Shown here in pieces: positions 42,065 to 51,118 of a stretch of DNA of 64,000 nucleotides. Origin of the DNA: Bacillus sp. SA1-12 (GTDB lineage: Bacteria > Bacillota > Bacilli > Bacillales > Bacillaceae); assembly GCF_000981385.1 (NCBI RefSeq), contig NZ_LATZ01000133.1, positions 1 through 64,000 on the forward strand, read 5' to 3'. The notes beneath the pieces were generated by a model. That model saw nothing but the letters and a program-made list of their open reading frames with translations, was not told the origin of the DNA and did no database searches. Position 1 is the first letter of the stretch; each line of letters opens with the position of its first letter. Position numbers and translations under genes: made by a program.

Positions 42065-42203
42065 CTCTTATCGATCAAGGTCTTCGCCTTGCATCAGGTT
42101 AGCACCTTTGCATCGGAAAATGTCGTCGATAGGTCGCCTTTTCCTTTGATAGCAGGTTGCTGGGTTTCATAGGGCCTGTCCCTCCACCAGCTCGGGATAA
42201 GAG
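42065..42203 (-). ncRNA. SAM-I (S-box) riboswitch
   Basis: Minus strand: P1 arms CTCTTATC and GATAAGAG (42196-42203 and 42065-42072), core GGTGGAGGGACAGGCCC and ATGAAACCCAGCAACC, the classical S-box signature. SAM binding favours the downstream terminator and reduces metK transcription. Confidence 0.96.
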
Positions 42204-42531
42204 AATCCGTTCAAGGAAATATCATAGCGTACTGGTTTACTACTGTCAACCAAAAATGACAACTTACCGGCATATTTCTTTTTTTCTACCTAAACCTAAA
42301 TTAGAAAGTTTTAAATAACACTTTTATCTTCATCTACTATTTATTAGTCTTACCCATTATAAAAACATATATTAATTTTACTGAGGTTAATAATGCTTCA
42401 TTTTTTAAGTGTTGAAATGCACTTGTACAATATGTTAATGCTCGGACTGAGGAAGCGCCCATACATACTTATAAAATGGGCTTAAAAAAATTCATTTATT
42501 TTTCATCAATAGTATGTTTTATTTATTTTAA

Positions 42532-42542
42532 TGTGTTATACT
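42532..42542 (+). promoter_or_regulatory. CcpN-like site overlapping the pckA -10 box
   Basis: TGTGTTATACT fits the CcpN consensus TRTGHYATAYW at every position. It overlaps the -10 hexamer TATACT (42537-42542). CcpN represses pckA and gapB on glucose in B. subtilis. The -35 region is weak. Confidence 0.6.
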
Positions 42543-42615
42543 ATTTAAAACAAAGCCAGAATGTTGTAATATATCAATATTAGGTGAATTTTTTGTGAAA
42601 AGGATGGTAATGGGG

Positions 42616-44199
42616 ATGAATAGTGTGGATATAACAAATGAGTTAGCATTACTTGTACAAGGGGAAAATGCAAAACATAATTTATCAGTTGCTCAACTCG
42701 TTGAAAAGGTACTTGAACGCAAAGAAGGAATATTGACTTCAACTGGTGCCATCCGAGCAACTACTGGGGCCTATACCGGCCGATCTCCTAAAGATAAATT
42801 TATTGTTAAGGAACGTTCAATTGAACATAAAATCGATTGGGGTATGATTAACCAGCCAATATCAGAGGAAGCCTTCGATAAACTATATAGCAAAGTCATT
42901 ACTTACTTAAAAGAACGGGATGAGCTGTTCATATTCGATGGGTATGCCGGAGCAGATCCGCGCTTTCAATTGCCGCTTCAAGTAATAACTGAATATGCAT
43001 GGCATAATTTATTTGCCAGACAACTTTTTATTAAAGGCAACAAGGAATCTGAAACAAAAGAAAAGACGTTTACAATCCTATATGCCCCACATTTTAAAGC
43101 CGATCCAAATGTCGATGGCACCAATTCTGAAACATTTATTATTGTTTCTTTTGAGAAACGAACCATTTTGATTGGCGGGACGGAATATGCTGGTGAAATG
43201 AAAAAGTCTGTCTTTTCAGTTATGAACTTTTTATTACCGGAAAATAATATTCTTTCCATGCATTGTTCAGCAAATGTTGGCTTTGAAGGAGATGTTGCGT
43301 TGTTTTTCGGATTATCAGGAACAGGAAAAACGACTTTATCTGCTGATCCGAACAGACGTTTAATCGGTGATGATGAGCATGGCTGGTCTACCTCAGGTGT
43401 TTTTAATATTGAAGGCGGATGCTATGCAAAATGTATTAATTTATCAAAAGAAAAAGAGCCGCAAATTTTTAATGCAATTCGTTATGGCGCAGTGTTAGAA
43501 AATGTTGTTGTTGATAGCGAAACCCGTGAAGCTGATTATGATAATGCCTTTTTCACAGAAAATACCCGTGCAGCATATTCGTTAGAAGCGATCGACAAAG
43601 TCATTATGCCAAGCATTGCAGGACATCCGCAAACTATTGTATTTTTAACAGCAGATGCATTTGGCGTCCTACCACCAATTAGTAAACTAACAAGGGAACA
43701 AGCAATGTACCACTTCTTAAGTGGTTATACGAGTAAGCTTGCTGGTACAGAGCGCGGGATTACGGCTCCGGAAGCAACGTTCTCCACATGCTTTGGTTCT
43801 CCATTTTTACCTTTACAAGCTACACGATATGCAAACATGCTTGGTCAAAAAATCGACGAACATGAGGTTCAAGTATTTTTAGTGAATACAGGCTGGACTG
43901 GCGGTGAATATGGAGTTGGAAATCGGATCAAACTTCAATATACAAGAGCAATGGTTCAGGCAGCAATCGAAGGAGACCTAGATCATATTGAAACCATTAA
44001 GGATGAAGTATTCGGTTTAAATATTCCAATTCACGTTCCAGGTGTACCAGATGATAAATTGCAACCTCATCTTACTTGGAGTTCCAAGGAGGCATATTAC
44101 ACGAAAGCAAAAGAACTAGCTGCTAAGTTTAAGAAAAACTTTGAAAAATTTGCTCATGTCTCATCTGAAATTGCTGAATTGGGCGGACCAATAGAATAA
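42616..44199 (+). CDS. pckA: Phosphoenolpyruvate carboxykinase (ATP)
   Basis: A 527-residue gluconeogenic enzyme converting oxaloacetate and ATP to phosphoenolpyruvate. RATTGAYTGRSPKDKFIV (substrate site), the kinase-1a loop FGLSGTGKTTLS (about 235-246) and the metal motif DDEHGW are intact. The N-terminus MNSVDITNELALLVQ matches B. subtilis PckA, so the ATG at 42616 is used although its ribosome site is modest. Glucose repression by CcpN is suggested by the promoter site. Ends in a strong terminator. Confidence 0.96.
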   Translation: MNSVDITNELALLVQGENAKHNLSVAQLVEKVLERKEGILTSTGAIRATTGAYTGRSPKDKFIVKERSIEHKIDWGMINQPISEEAFDKLYSKVITYLKERDELFIFDGYAGADPRFQLPLQVITEYAWHNLFARQLFIKGNKESETKEKTFTILYAPHFKADPNVDGTNSETFIIVSFEKRTILIGGTEYAGEMKKSVFSVMNFLLPENNILSMHCSANVGFEGDVALFFGLSGTGKTTLSADPNRRLIGDDEHGWSTSGVFNIEGGCYAKCINLSKEKEPQIFNAIRYGAVLENVVVDSETREADYDNAFFTENTRAAYSLEAIDKVIMPSIAGHPQTIVFLTADAFGVLPPISKLTREQAMYHFLSGYTSKLAGTERGITAPEATFSTCFGSPFLPLQATRYANMLGQKIDEHEVQVFLVNTGWTGGEYGVGNRIKLQYTRAMVQAAIEGDLDHIETIKDEVFGLNIPIHVPGVPDDKLQPHLTWSSKEAYYTKAKELAAKFKKNFEKFAHVSSEIAELGGPIE

Positions 44200-44208
44200 T
44201 TATTTTAG

Positions 44209-44232
44209 GAGGCTGACTTCACGTTCAGCCTC
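44209..44232 (+). terminator. pckA terminator
   Basis: Perfect 8-bp stem GAGGCTGA/TCAGCCTC, 8-nt loop, then nine T. Confidence 0.92.
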
Positions 44233-44458
44233 TTTTTTTTTGCATAAAGACCCAGATAAAATGCACTTCAACAGAATCGATTGAGAGGAACAAAAATGAC
44301 AACTAGCAGTTGAAATCAAAACAGAATTAGCACCAGAGCGATTATTGGTAAAAAAACGCTAACAGCATTGGTTATCAGCGTATGAATGGCTGCCACGTTC
44401 CGGCTGTGATTCACAAAGCAAAAACCTCTTCAAAAACATTGAATCACCCAAATAGATT
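44233..44458. other. Gene-free DNA between pckA and the tandem array
   Basis: About 225 bp without start-stop structure or recognisable domains. It might be a decayed gene; no frame translates to a recognisable protein. Confidence 0.3.
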
Positions 44459-44670
44459 GCCTCTATTGGACATTTCCTCCTGGGGAAATATGTAAGTGTC
44501 CTATATAGAGCCCCAATTGGACTAACCCTCCTTGAGGAAACATGTAAATGTCTTATAGAGAGCCTCTATTGGACTAATTCTCCTTGAGGAAACATGTAAA
44601 TTTCTTATAGAGAGCCCCAATCGGACTAACCCTCCTTTGGGAATTTTGTAAATGTCCTATAGAAAGCCTC
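44459..44670. repeat. Tandem array of four ~52-bp repeats
   Basis: Four diverged copies with GGAC anchors at 44468, 44519, 44571 and 44623 (periods 51, 52, 52). Each unit carries ATTGGAC, CCTCCTTGAGGAAA-like DNA, ATGTAAATGTC and TATAGAGAGCC. Some junctions can fold as ATAGAG-AGC-CTCTAT hairpins. No long open frame; not CRISPR-like, as there are no distinct spacers. Confidence 0.85.
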
Positions 44671-44940
44671 TTATATCCAAAGCGAGTATTGCTGTTCGTG
44701 ATTTGTCTTTCATCCGACCCATAAAAAACAAAAAACGAGTCGGGCAATTTTCACTCTGTCGTTTAAAGAGGATACCTTATCGAAAATTATCTAGCAGTCC
44801 TATTGGTAGGTCTGAGCAATTGAAAGCCTTTATAATTCCATCCTAAATTTGACAATTACTTTTGTCACCCTTTATGTAGGTTTGACTATTGAAGTTTTCC
44901 TCCTCAATTCCCTCAAAAACATGCCAAATCAACAAAAAAA
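44671..44940. other. Gene-free DNA after the tandem array
   Basis: About 270 bp. Frames are short and unlike neighbours; no feature beyond the terminator that follows. Confidence 0.35.
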
Positions 44941-44968
44941 CAGTCCGACCAAAGGGAAATCGGACTGT
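44941..44968 (-). terminator. ytmB terminator
   Basis: Stem CAGTCCGA/TCGGACTG with 12-nt loop; T run on the minus strand. It lies about 70 bp past the ytmB stop. Confidence 0.8.
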
Positions 44969-45036
44969 AAATTAGTATTTATCTTTTTCTGTTTTGAACT
45001 CAAAAATGCACTTACATCTGGGTTTATTGTCTATCT

Positions 45037-45279
45037 TTAATTTGTTGAATTAAGTGCAATCAAACGATATGTCACAACTGTTTTCTTTTCCTGAAGCTGA
45101 AGCTTTTCTACAATAGCTTCTCCAGTCGTTTCTCCATCTTTTGTTTTTCTAACTTCTACCGGTATATCAATTGGATAAATCCGATAACCTTCTTTGGTTA
45201 ACTGAAACACATTTTCTTCTAGACGCTGTTCTTTTCCTTTTGTCACAATCATTGTATTAAATTCAACAGGCATTCCCAT
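45037..45279 (-). CDS. ytmB: YtmB family protein (DUF2584)
   Basis: An 80-residue protein beginning MGMPVEFNTMIVTKGKEQRL, the YtmB/DUF2584 family found in Bacillus next to ytmA. Mostly beta-strand with charged surface; no catalytic motif. Function unknown. GAGGAGG lies 7 nt before the ATG. It follows ytmA by about 70 bp on the same strand, probably one transcript. Confidence 0.8.
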   Translation of the reverse strand: MGMPVEFNTMIVTKGKEQRLEENVFQLTKEGYRIYPIDIPVEVRKTKDGETTGEAIVEKLQLQEKKTVVTYRLIALNSTN

Positions 45280-45349
45280 AAGAAAACCTCCTCTTCATCA
45301 CATAGCCTTTTATATTTATCATACCACCTTGTCTCTGCCTTGAAAAACA

Positions 45350-46129
45350 TTATTGTTTTTTCATCCATGTGCAAAGCCTATGTAAAGTCTCACGGTTTGT
45401 TTTCGGTGGAAAATAGTGAGTAAATTCTTTGAAATACCAGCTCTCAACTTCTTTATTTAATTCCTTTAATCTCTTTTCAAGCCTGTATGAATGCTCAACA
45501 GAGACATTTTTATCCTTGACCCCGTGTATAATTAATACGGGGGCAGTCATTTTTTCTAATTCATACAAAGGTGTTCTCCACATATATCGTTCCGGAACTT
45601 TCGTAGGTGTGCCGCCAATAACTCTTTTCATCATTCTACGTAAATCCTCTCGCTCATCATAGGTTAAAAACATATCGGATACACCGCCCCATGTTACAAC
45701 AGAACGGATGTTTTCAGCCAGAAGTCCAGCCAATAAGGCCATTACACCACCTCTTGAAAATCCAAATAAATGGATACGGTCTGGATTCACCTTAGGATGT
45801 CTTTTTAAAAGGCCGATCGCTGAGATGGCATCATAACGATCATCACCAGCAAAATCTTCATTTCCTTCACCGCCTTGATTGCCGCGATAAAATGGTGCCA
45901 TTACAACAAAGCCTTCTGAGGCAAACTGAACAATTCGTCCAATTCTAACCATACCTACATTTTTAATTCCGCCTCGCAAATAAAGAAGCCCATCATAGCA
46001 GCCTGATGCAACTGGTTCTGCCAATAATCCTTTTACTTTTAAATGATCTGACACATATGTAACCACCCAAAGTTGAATAGCTGGGTTTGGAGAAGGATAT
46101 TTCACTTTATTAATGATTTCACCGTTCAT
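45350..46129 (-). CDS. ytmA: Prolyl-oligopeptidase-like alpha/beta hydrolase
   Basis: A 259-residue serine hydrolase of the S9/dienelactone hydrolase group. The nucleophile elbow is GFSRGG (near residue 125); Asp in HGVKDKNVSVE and His in EFTHYF near the C-terminus complete the triad. No signal peptide. Substrate unknown; YtmA is annotated as a putative peptidase or esterase. The ribosome site is weak (AAAGAGTGAA about 8 nt before ATG). Divergent from ytlA. Confidence 0.82.
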   Translation of the reverse strand: MNGEIINKVKYPSPNPAIQLWVVTYVSDHLKVKGLLAEPVASGCYDGLLYLRGGIKNVGMVRIGRIVQFASEGFVVMAPFYRGNQGGEGNEDFAGDDRYDAISAIGLLKRHPKVNPDRIHLFGFSRGGVMALLAGLLAENIRSVVTWGGVSDMFLTYDEREDLRRMMKRVIGGTPTKVPERYMWRTPLYELEKMTAPVLIIHGVKDKNVSVEHSYRLEKRLKELNKEVESWYFKEFTHYFPPKTNRETLHRLCTWMKKQ

Positions 46130-46306
46130 CTAATACTTCACTCTTTCCATCTTTAAAATCAATCTTATTTTACTAACATACCCAAAACAGCAGCGTTACT
46201 AAATAAATAATAGGCATTCACACATTTTTTCAAATTTCATAAATTATCAGTAGTTCACATCCTGCTTATTTCACCCATCACCGTTTCTATTTTATAAAAA
46301 ATTTTG

Positions 46307-46319
46307 GATGCATTGCATC
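46307..46319. promoter_or_regulatory. Palindrome over the ytlA ribosome-site region
   Basis: GATGCATTGCATC, a 13-bp palindrome ending one base before AGGAGG of ytlA. It could be an operator or a leader hairpin; no regulator gene is adjacent. Confidence 0.3.
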
Positions 46320-46334
46320 TAGGAGGTTAGCAAC

Positions 46335-47321
46335 ATGAAAAAATGGCTGCTGTTAATATGTCTTTCCCTTGTCCTTGTTTTACCACTTTCAGCTTGTAAT
46401 CAAAATAGCCCGGAAAAAATTAAGGTTGCTGAAGTGACGCATTCTATTTTTTATGCACCTTTATATGTCGCAATGGCAGAGGGCTTTTTTGAGGAGGAGG
46501 GCCTTGATGTCGAGTTGACGACAACCTGGGGTGGAGATAAAACGATGACTACGTTGCTTTCGGATGGCGCCGATATCGCACTTGTTGGCTCTGAAACATC
46601 GATTTATGTCCATGCACAAGGTTCAAATGACTCTGTCATAAACTTTGCTCAGCTCACACAAACAGATGGCACCTTCCTTGTAAGCCGTGAGAAAATCAAT
46701 GATTTTGACTGGAATCAATTAAAGGGAAGTACGTTTTTGGGACAGCGTAAAGGCGGAATGCCGCAAATGGTCGGTGAATATGTCCTAAAACAACACCAAA
46801 TTGATCCAAAAGCAGATCTCAACTTAATCCAAAACATTGACTTTGCCAATATACCAAGTGCTTTTGCTTCAGGAACGGGGGATTTTGTTCAATTATTTGA
46901 ACCGACCGCAAGCATCTTCGAAAAAGAAGGAACAGGTTACATTGTTGCCTCTTTCGGTACTGAGTCTGGAAAGGTTCCTTACACAACGTTTATGAGCAAA
47001 GAAAGCTTTCTTAAAGAAAATGAAAGTTCGGCTAGAAAATTCACTGCAGCCATCTTTAAGGCACAACAATGGGTTCAAGATAAAAGTGCAGCTGAAATTG
47101 CAAAATCAATTGCTCCTCAATTTGAAGATACGGAACTCGAGCTTATTGAAACTGTGGTAGATCGCTATAAAGCCCAAGGCTCCTTCGCTACTGATCCAAT
47201 CCTAGATGAAAAAGAGTGGGATAATCTTCAAAATATCATGGAGGAAGCAGGAGAGCTTCCAGCTCGTATCAGTCATGACACATTAGTAAACAACACATAT
47301 GCAGAAGAAGTAGTCGAATAG
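46335..47321 (+). CDS. ytlA: ABC importer substrate-binding lipoprotein (NMT1/THI5/SsuA-like)
   Basis: A 328-residue lipoprotein with lipobox LSAC (Cys21). The mature part has the NMT1/SsuA fold: KVAEVTHSIFYAPLYVAMAEGFFEEEGLDVELTTTWGGDK at the start. It delivers a small ligand to the YtlCD ATPase/permease. Families with this fold bind thiamine precursors, sulfonates or nitrate; the ligand here is unknown. AGGAGG precedes the ATG. First gene of ytlA-ytlC-ytlD. Confidence 0.85.
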   Translation: MKKWLLLICLSLVLVLPLSACNQNSPEKIKVAEVTHSIFYAPLYVAMAEGFFEEEGLDVELTTTWGGDKTMTTLLSDGADIALVGSETSIYVHAQGSNDSVINFAQLTQTDGTFLVSREKINDFDWNQLKGSTFLGQRKGGMPQMVGEYVLKQHQIDPKADLNLIQNIDFANIPSAFASGTGDFVQLFEPTASIFEKEGTGYIVASFGTESGKVPYTTFMSKESFLKENESSARKFTAAIFKAQQWVQDKSAAEIAKSIAPQFEDTELELIETVVDRYKAQGSFATDPILDEKEWDNLQNIMEEAGELPARISHDTLVNNTYAEEVVE

Positions 47322-47336
47322 CAAGGAGGACCGACC

Positions 47337-48107
47337 ATGTCATTTTTAACAGTAGAACACATACATCATGTGTATTTTACAAAGGAATCAGCAACCGTTG
47401 CCCTTGAGGATATAAAGCTCAACGTTGAGGAAGGAGAGTTTGTCTCCTTCCTGGGCCCCAGCGGCTGTGGAAAAACCACACTCTTATCAATTATTGCCGG
47501 GTTGATCAGACCTGTCGAAGGCAGTGTAAAAATTGCTAATAAAATTATTACAAAGCCTGATCCCATTATTGGTTATATGCTTCAGCAGGATTATCTCTTT
47601 CCCTGGAAAACCATTGAAGAAAACGTCACAGTAGGGTTAAAAATTATCGGACAAAAAACGGAAGAAACCACAACAAACACGCTTTCTCTTTTAAAAGAGA
47701 TGGGATTAGAAAATGTTGAACACCAGTATCCAAGCCAATTATCCGGAGGGATGAGGCAAAGAGCAGCTCTTGTGAGAACATTAGCAACAAACCCAAGAAT
47801 TCTTTTGCTTGATGAGCCTTTTTCAGCGCTGGATTATCAAACAAAATTAAGGTTAGAGGACCTCGTTTGGAAAACGTTAAAGGATTATCAGAAAACAGCT
47901 CTGCTTGTCACTCATGACATTGGTGAAGCAATCGCGATGAGTGATCGTATCTTCGTTTTCTCAGCAAAACCGGGAAGAATTAATAGAACCTACTTAGTCC
48001 CAAAGGAATTAAGAGAATTAACACCGTTTGATGCTAGACAACACCCTTCATTTTCAACATTATTTCAGCAAATATGGAAGGAGTTGGACCAGCTTGAAGT
48101 CAAATGA
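47337..48107 (+). CDS. ytlC: ABC importer ATPase (SsuB/TauB type)
   Basis: A 256-residue ATPase with Walker A GPSGCGKT (about 39-46), Q-loop MLQQDYLFPW, signature LSGGMRQR, Walker B ILLLDEPFSALD and switch His VTHDIGEAIAMSD, the SsuB/TauB/NrtD group. The start is preceded by AAGGAGG and lies 16 bp after ytlA. The 3' end overlaps the permease start by 14 bp. Confidence 0.9.
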   Translation: MSFLTVEHIHHVYFTKESATVALEDIKLNVEEGEFVSFLGPSGCGKTTLLSIIAGLIRPVEGSVKIANKIITKPDPIIGYMLQQDYLFPWKTIEENVTVGLKIIGQKTEETTTNTLSLLKEMGLENVEHQYPSQLSGGMRQRAALVRTLATNPRILLLDEPFSALDYQTKLRLEDLVWKTLKDYQKTALLVTHDIGEAIAMSDRIFVFSAKPGRINRTYLVPKELRELTPFDARQHPSFSTLFQQIWKELDQLEVK

Positions 48108-48909
48108 AACGATTGAACGCCTCCACAAAAACTATAGACGCGGCCTTGAAAAGGAAAAAAAGTGGGTGCAATTTTATCAACTTCTCATTTTTATTTGTTT
48201 CTTTGGATTATGGGAGATTGCTGGGAGGAGAGAATGGGTTGACCCGCTGTTATTTAGCTCTCCCTCGAAAATATGGAGTTTATTTGTAACGAAGTTAAAT
48301 GATGGAACCCTTTTGCCTCATATCGGAGTCACTTTATTCGAAACAGTTTTAGGTTTCATTTTGGGAACATTTCTTGGCGCTTTACTTGCAGCCATTTTAT
48401 GGTGGTCCAATCGTCTGTCAAAGATTTTAGATCCTTATCTTGTCATATTGAACGCCATGCCAAAAGTAGCCCTTGGACCGATCTTGATTGTCGCATTAGG
48501 ACCTGGATTTGTTTCCATTATTGCAATGGGAACGATTATCTCGGTTATAATCACTACCATTGTCGTTTATACATCGTTTAAAGAGGTAGATGCAAATTAT
48601 ATAAAGGTTCTTAAAACATTCGATGCTTCAAAAATCCAGGTTTTCAAGGAGGCAATACTTCCTTCGTCCTTTCCAACAATCGTTTCCACTTTAAAAGTAA
48701 ATGTCGGATTATCATGGGTTGGCGTTATTGTCGGGGAATTCCTCGTTTCTGCAAAAGGGCTTGGGTACATGATTATATATGGCTTTCAGGTTTTTAACTT
48801 TACGTTGGTGCTTTTAAGCCTGCTCATTATCGCAGTATTTGCCACTATCATGTACCAAGGTGTTGAGCTTTTAGAAAAGCAATTTATTAAAAACGAAAAA
48901 AGAGGCTGA
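48094..48909 (+). CDS. ytlD: ABC importer permease (SsuC/TauC type)
   Basis: A 271-residue permease with six predicted membrane segments and the coupling loop IKVLKTFDASKIQVFKEAIL near residue 170, typical of SsuC/TauC. A TTG start at 48094 (GGAAGGAG 10 nt upstream) within the end of ytlC is preferred; an upstream start would be inside ytlC without a site. Last gene of the importer. Confidence 0.85.
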   Translation: MKSNETIERLHKNYRRGLEKEKKWVQFYQLLIFICFFGLWEIAGRREWVDPLLFSSPSKIWSLFVTKLNDGTLLPHIGVTLFETVLGFILGTFLGALLAAILWWSNRLSKILDPYLVILNAMPKVALGPILIVALGPGFVSIIAMGTIISVIITTIVVYTSFKEVDANYIKVLKTFDASKIQVFKEAILPSSFPTIVSTLKVNVGLSWVGVIVGEFLVSAKGLGYMIIYGFQVFNFTLVLLSLLIIAVFATIMYQGVELLEKQFIKNEKRG

Positions 48910-48959
48910 AAAACAATGGTCCCTCACACTCATCCTGAGGGGTTAGTTGTTGTCGCCTC
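48902..48959. terminator. ytlACD terminator, shared with ytkD
   Basis: Composite stem: outer GAGGC/GCCTC, inner CCCTCA/TGAGGG; T-rich DNA on the plus side and A-rich DNA on the other. Confidence 0.7.
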
Positions 48960-48967
48960 TTATTTTT

Positions 48968-49438
48968 TCATAAAAATCTATTCTGAACTTCCAGAAGGCT
49001 TTTTTGCAGCACTTCATCCTTCATAATGAAACTATATCTTCTATCCTTCTGTACGCCTTCAGGTATTTCTTCCATTAGGATAGGACCAAATGTCTCAAAA
49101 TACCCTTCCTGCTTAACTAACTCACTAATGACCGCATAATAAATATTTTTTACGATCGTTCTCTCCTTGCCCGCTACCTTGTACTGACCGATATAATCGA
49201 TTGTTTGAACAATTCCGCCAGTCTCTTCTTTAACCTCTCTAATTGCTGCTTCTAAAGCTTTTTCATTTTCTTCGACCTTCCCGCCAGGAAATTCAAAGCC
49301 GCGATCTGAGTGCTTTGTTAACAGCCACTTATTTTTGTATCGACAAATAACCCAAACATGCTTTGGATTTGTAGAAAATGGATGATCCTCAAATGATAAA
49401 TGAACTTCATTGTGATAATAATCAAAAAACCGATACAT
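48968..49438 (-). CDS. ytkD: Nudix hydrolase YtkD
   Basis: A 156-residue Nudix hydrolase. The box GX5EX7REVXEEXG is intact at residues 53-75 (GKVEENE, REVKEETG). B. subtilis YtkD hydrolyses 8-oxo-dGTP and other NTPs, protecting against oxidative mutagenesis. The ATG at 49438 is favoured by GAGGGA upstream and by the 158-residue length of the B. subtilis enzyme. Monocistronic. Confidence 0.88.
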   Translation of the reverse strand: MYRFFDYYHNEVHLSFEDHPFSTNPKHVWVICRYKNKWLLTKHSDRGFEFPGGKVEENEKALEAAIREVKEETGGIVQTIDYIGQYKVAGKERTIVKNIYYAVISELVKQEGYFETFGPILMEEIPEGVQKDRRYSFIMKDEVLQKSLLEVQNRFL

Positions 49439-49559
49439 ACTTAATCCCTCAATTTTCTCCTTATATACCATATTGCCCGACCAATCTGCAGTGATATAAC
49501 GCAGCAGTTTGACTTTTCCTTTTTAAATCTTATCACAATGTATAATCCATGTATAAGGT

Positions 49560-49892
49560 TTATTCTTGTTCTTCAATTCTTGACATAAGCCCTTGTGAGC
49601 GGATATGTTCCTTCGCTTCATCATCTCCTAGCTCATAGATCATGCGGTATATTTTCTGATTTGTATTATCAATCTCATCATTTTCACGATCATAATGGTA
49701 TTGGATATAAGGTGTGTGAGCACGATAAAAATCTTTGATATCTGTTGAGTATACTTGATCAAAATATTGTCGCAGTTTAATAATCTCATCATCTGTTGCT
49801 TCAATCTTAAAGTCCCAAGGGGAAACAGTGCTAAGTTGAGAAATCTCGCCATTTGCAACTGTAATATAATAAGTTTTCTTCGTATTTTCCAT
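49560..49892 (-). CDS. Small acidic protein of unknown function
   Basis: A 110-residue acidic protein (MENTKKTYYITVANGEISQL at the start) without recognised catalytic motif. A long helical middle (TDDEIIKLRQYFDQVYSTD) and an acidic end suggest a soluble protein. Relatives in Bacillus are sometimes labelled hydrolase, which I cannot support. AAGGAG lies 9 nt before ATG 49892. Confidence 0.7.
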   Translation of the reverse strand: MENTKKTYYITVANGEISQLSTVSPWDFKIEATDDEIIKLRQYFDQVYSTDIKDFYRAHTPYIQYHYDRENDEIDNTNQKIYRMIYELGDDEAKEHIRSQGLMSRIEEQE

Positions 49893-50041
49893 GGATGACA
49901 GCTCCTTCACTTTTTCCTTTGATTATTTTTTGTCCCTAATGAATTATTTATTCAATACTTTCTGTCTGTGAATAGTTTTTCATCTAATGGAGAAATTAAA
50001 AGAAGCGTTAGATGGAGTTTATGCTGGAGGTAGGATTTGCA

Positions 50042-50254
50042 ATGAATCATGATTTGATTAAACATCTGGAAATAAGAAAATTTCGGGCGGATGAAGAAGA
50101 TGTAAATGCATATGTACAATCAATCATCAGAAATACAGATAAACAAGATATCCTTATGTGGATTCAACAATTATCTGATCATGATTTACATTCCTTAATC
50201 ACTCCTTATTTAACTGAGAAGATGGCAGAGGAATTGGCTGAGAAAGAATTTTAA
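50042..50254 (+). CDS. Small helical protein (DUF6154-like)
   Basis: A 70-residue protein starting MNHDLIKHLEIRKFRADEED, predicted fully helical, with the pattern DILMWIQQLSDHDLHSLITPYL that I associate with DUF6154 proteins of Bacillus; this is recall, not proof. GGAGGT lies about 11 nt before the ATG. Function unknown. Confidence 0.6.
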   Translation: MNHDLIKHLEIRKFRADEEDVNAYVQSIIRNTDKQDILMWIQQLSDHDLHSLITPYLTEKMAEELAEKEF

Positions 50255-50620
50255 TAAAAGGCTGTTTTCGCAAACTTTGTTGCTATTTACTATGCAGTAC
50301 GGAATGGTTGATTTTCGCTGCTGCCTCCCATCTTAAACAGTGGTTCAAGAGTAACCTCAGCCCATAAAGCACATGCTTAGAAATTTGGCCTGTCCCGTTT
50401 CTCATAGAGAAATCTCAACTTATCGTTCAAATCAACATAATATCAGAGTCTCCGATGGATTTAATATTAGTTATAACAAAAAAAGGAATTAACGAAAAAT
50501 AATTGTTAACCACAGAATGCTTCAAGTTCTACTTCTCAACTCTCACTTCAAGAACAACACAGATTTTAATACTCACTAATTTGTCAAAATTAAAAACAGT
50601 TTTTTCAAAAACAGCAAAAA
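50255..50620. other. Gene-free region upstream of the dps terminator
   Basis: About 370 bp with no convincing gene. The first 40 bases (GGCTGTTTTCGCAAACTTTG and following) look like a repeat end seen in Bacillus intergenic DNA, but I cannot delimit it. Confidence 0.3.
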
Positions 50621-50622
50621 AA

Positions 50623-50642
50623 GAAAGGGGTCTTACCCTTTC
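50623..50642 (-). terminator. dps terminator
   Basis: GAAAGGG/CCCTTTC stem with 6-nt loop and a T run on the minus strand, next to the dps stop. Confidence 0.7.
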
Positions 50643-50646
50643 CTTT

Positions 50647-51087
50647 TTATTTGCCTAAGAACGACTTAAGCATCCAATTATGTTTCTCCAAACCTTGGTG
50701 GATCGCTAATAGCATATCTCCAGTAGTTTCATCACCTACCTCGGCTGCCAGATCCATACCTTCTTTCAGTTCTTCTGCAAGTTGAGAGAAATCGTCATAA
50801 ACGGATTGAACCATTTGTTGTGCTGATTCTTTTCCTTCTGCTTCATTGATTGATGAAAGCTCTAAACATTCCTTCATCGTTGCAACAGGAGATCCCTCCA
50901 ACGCTAAAAGGCGTTCTGCTAATTCATCAATGTGAACAGCCGCTTCATTGTAGAACTCCTCAAACTTTTCATGAAGTGTAAAGAAATTTTCTCCCTTAAC
51001 AAACCAGTGATAATTATGTAGTTTGACGTAAAGCACCGTCCAGTTTGCTACTTGTTTATTGACGGTATTTATTAGTTTTTCTGACAT
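50647..51087 (-). CDS. dps: Dps-family miniferritin
   Basis: A 146-residue ferritin-like protein that binds and oxidises iron and protects DNA. Ferroxidase ligands are intact: His27 (LHNYHWFVKG), Asp54 and Glu58 (HIDELAERL). It forms dodecamers in the family. A sigma-B promoter lies upstream, as for B. subtilis dps. AGGAGG precedes the ATG. Confidence 0.92.
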   Translation of the reverse strand: MSEKLINTVNKQVANWTVLYVKLHNYHWFVKGENFFTLHEKFEEFYNEAAVHIDELAERLLALEGSPVATMKECLELSSINEAEGKESAQQMVQSVYDDFSQLAEELKEGMDLAAEVGDETTGDMLLAIHQGLEKHNWMLKSFLGK

Positions 51088-51118
51088 AAATAATCCTCCT
51101 TTTTATTCTAGTTACTAT

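Noticed and set aside
44459..44670. CRISPR array
   Set aside because: Repeats are diverged and contiguous with no constant short repeat separated by unique spacers; no cas genes.
44652..44846. 64-codon frame after the tandem array
   Set aside because: Starts inside the fourth repeat unit, no ribosome site, basic composition unlike a real protein.
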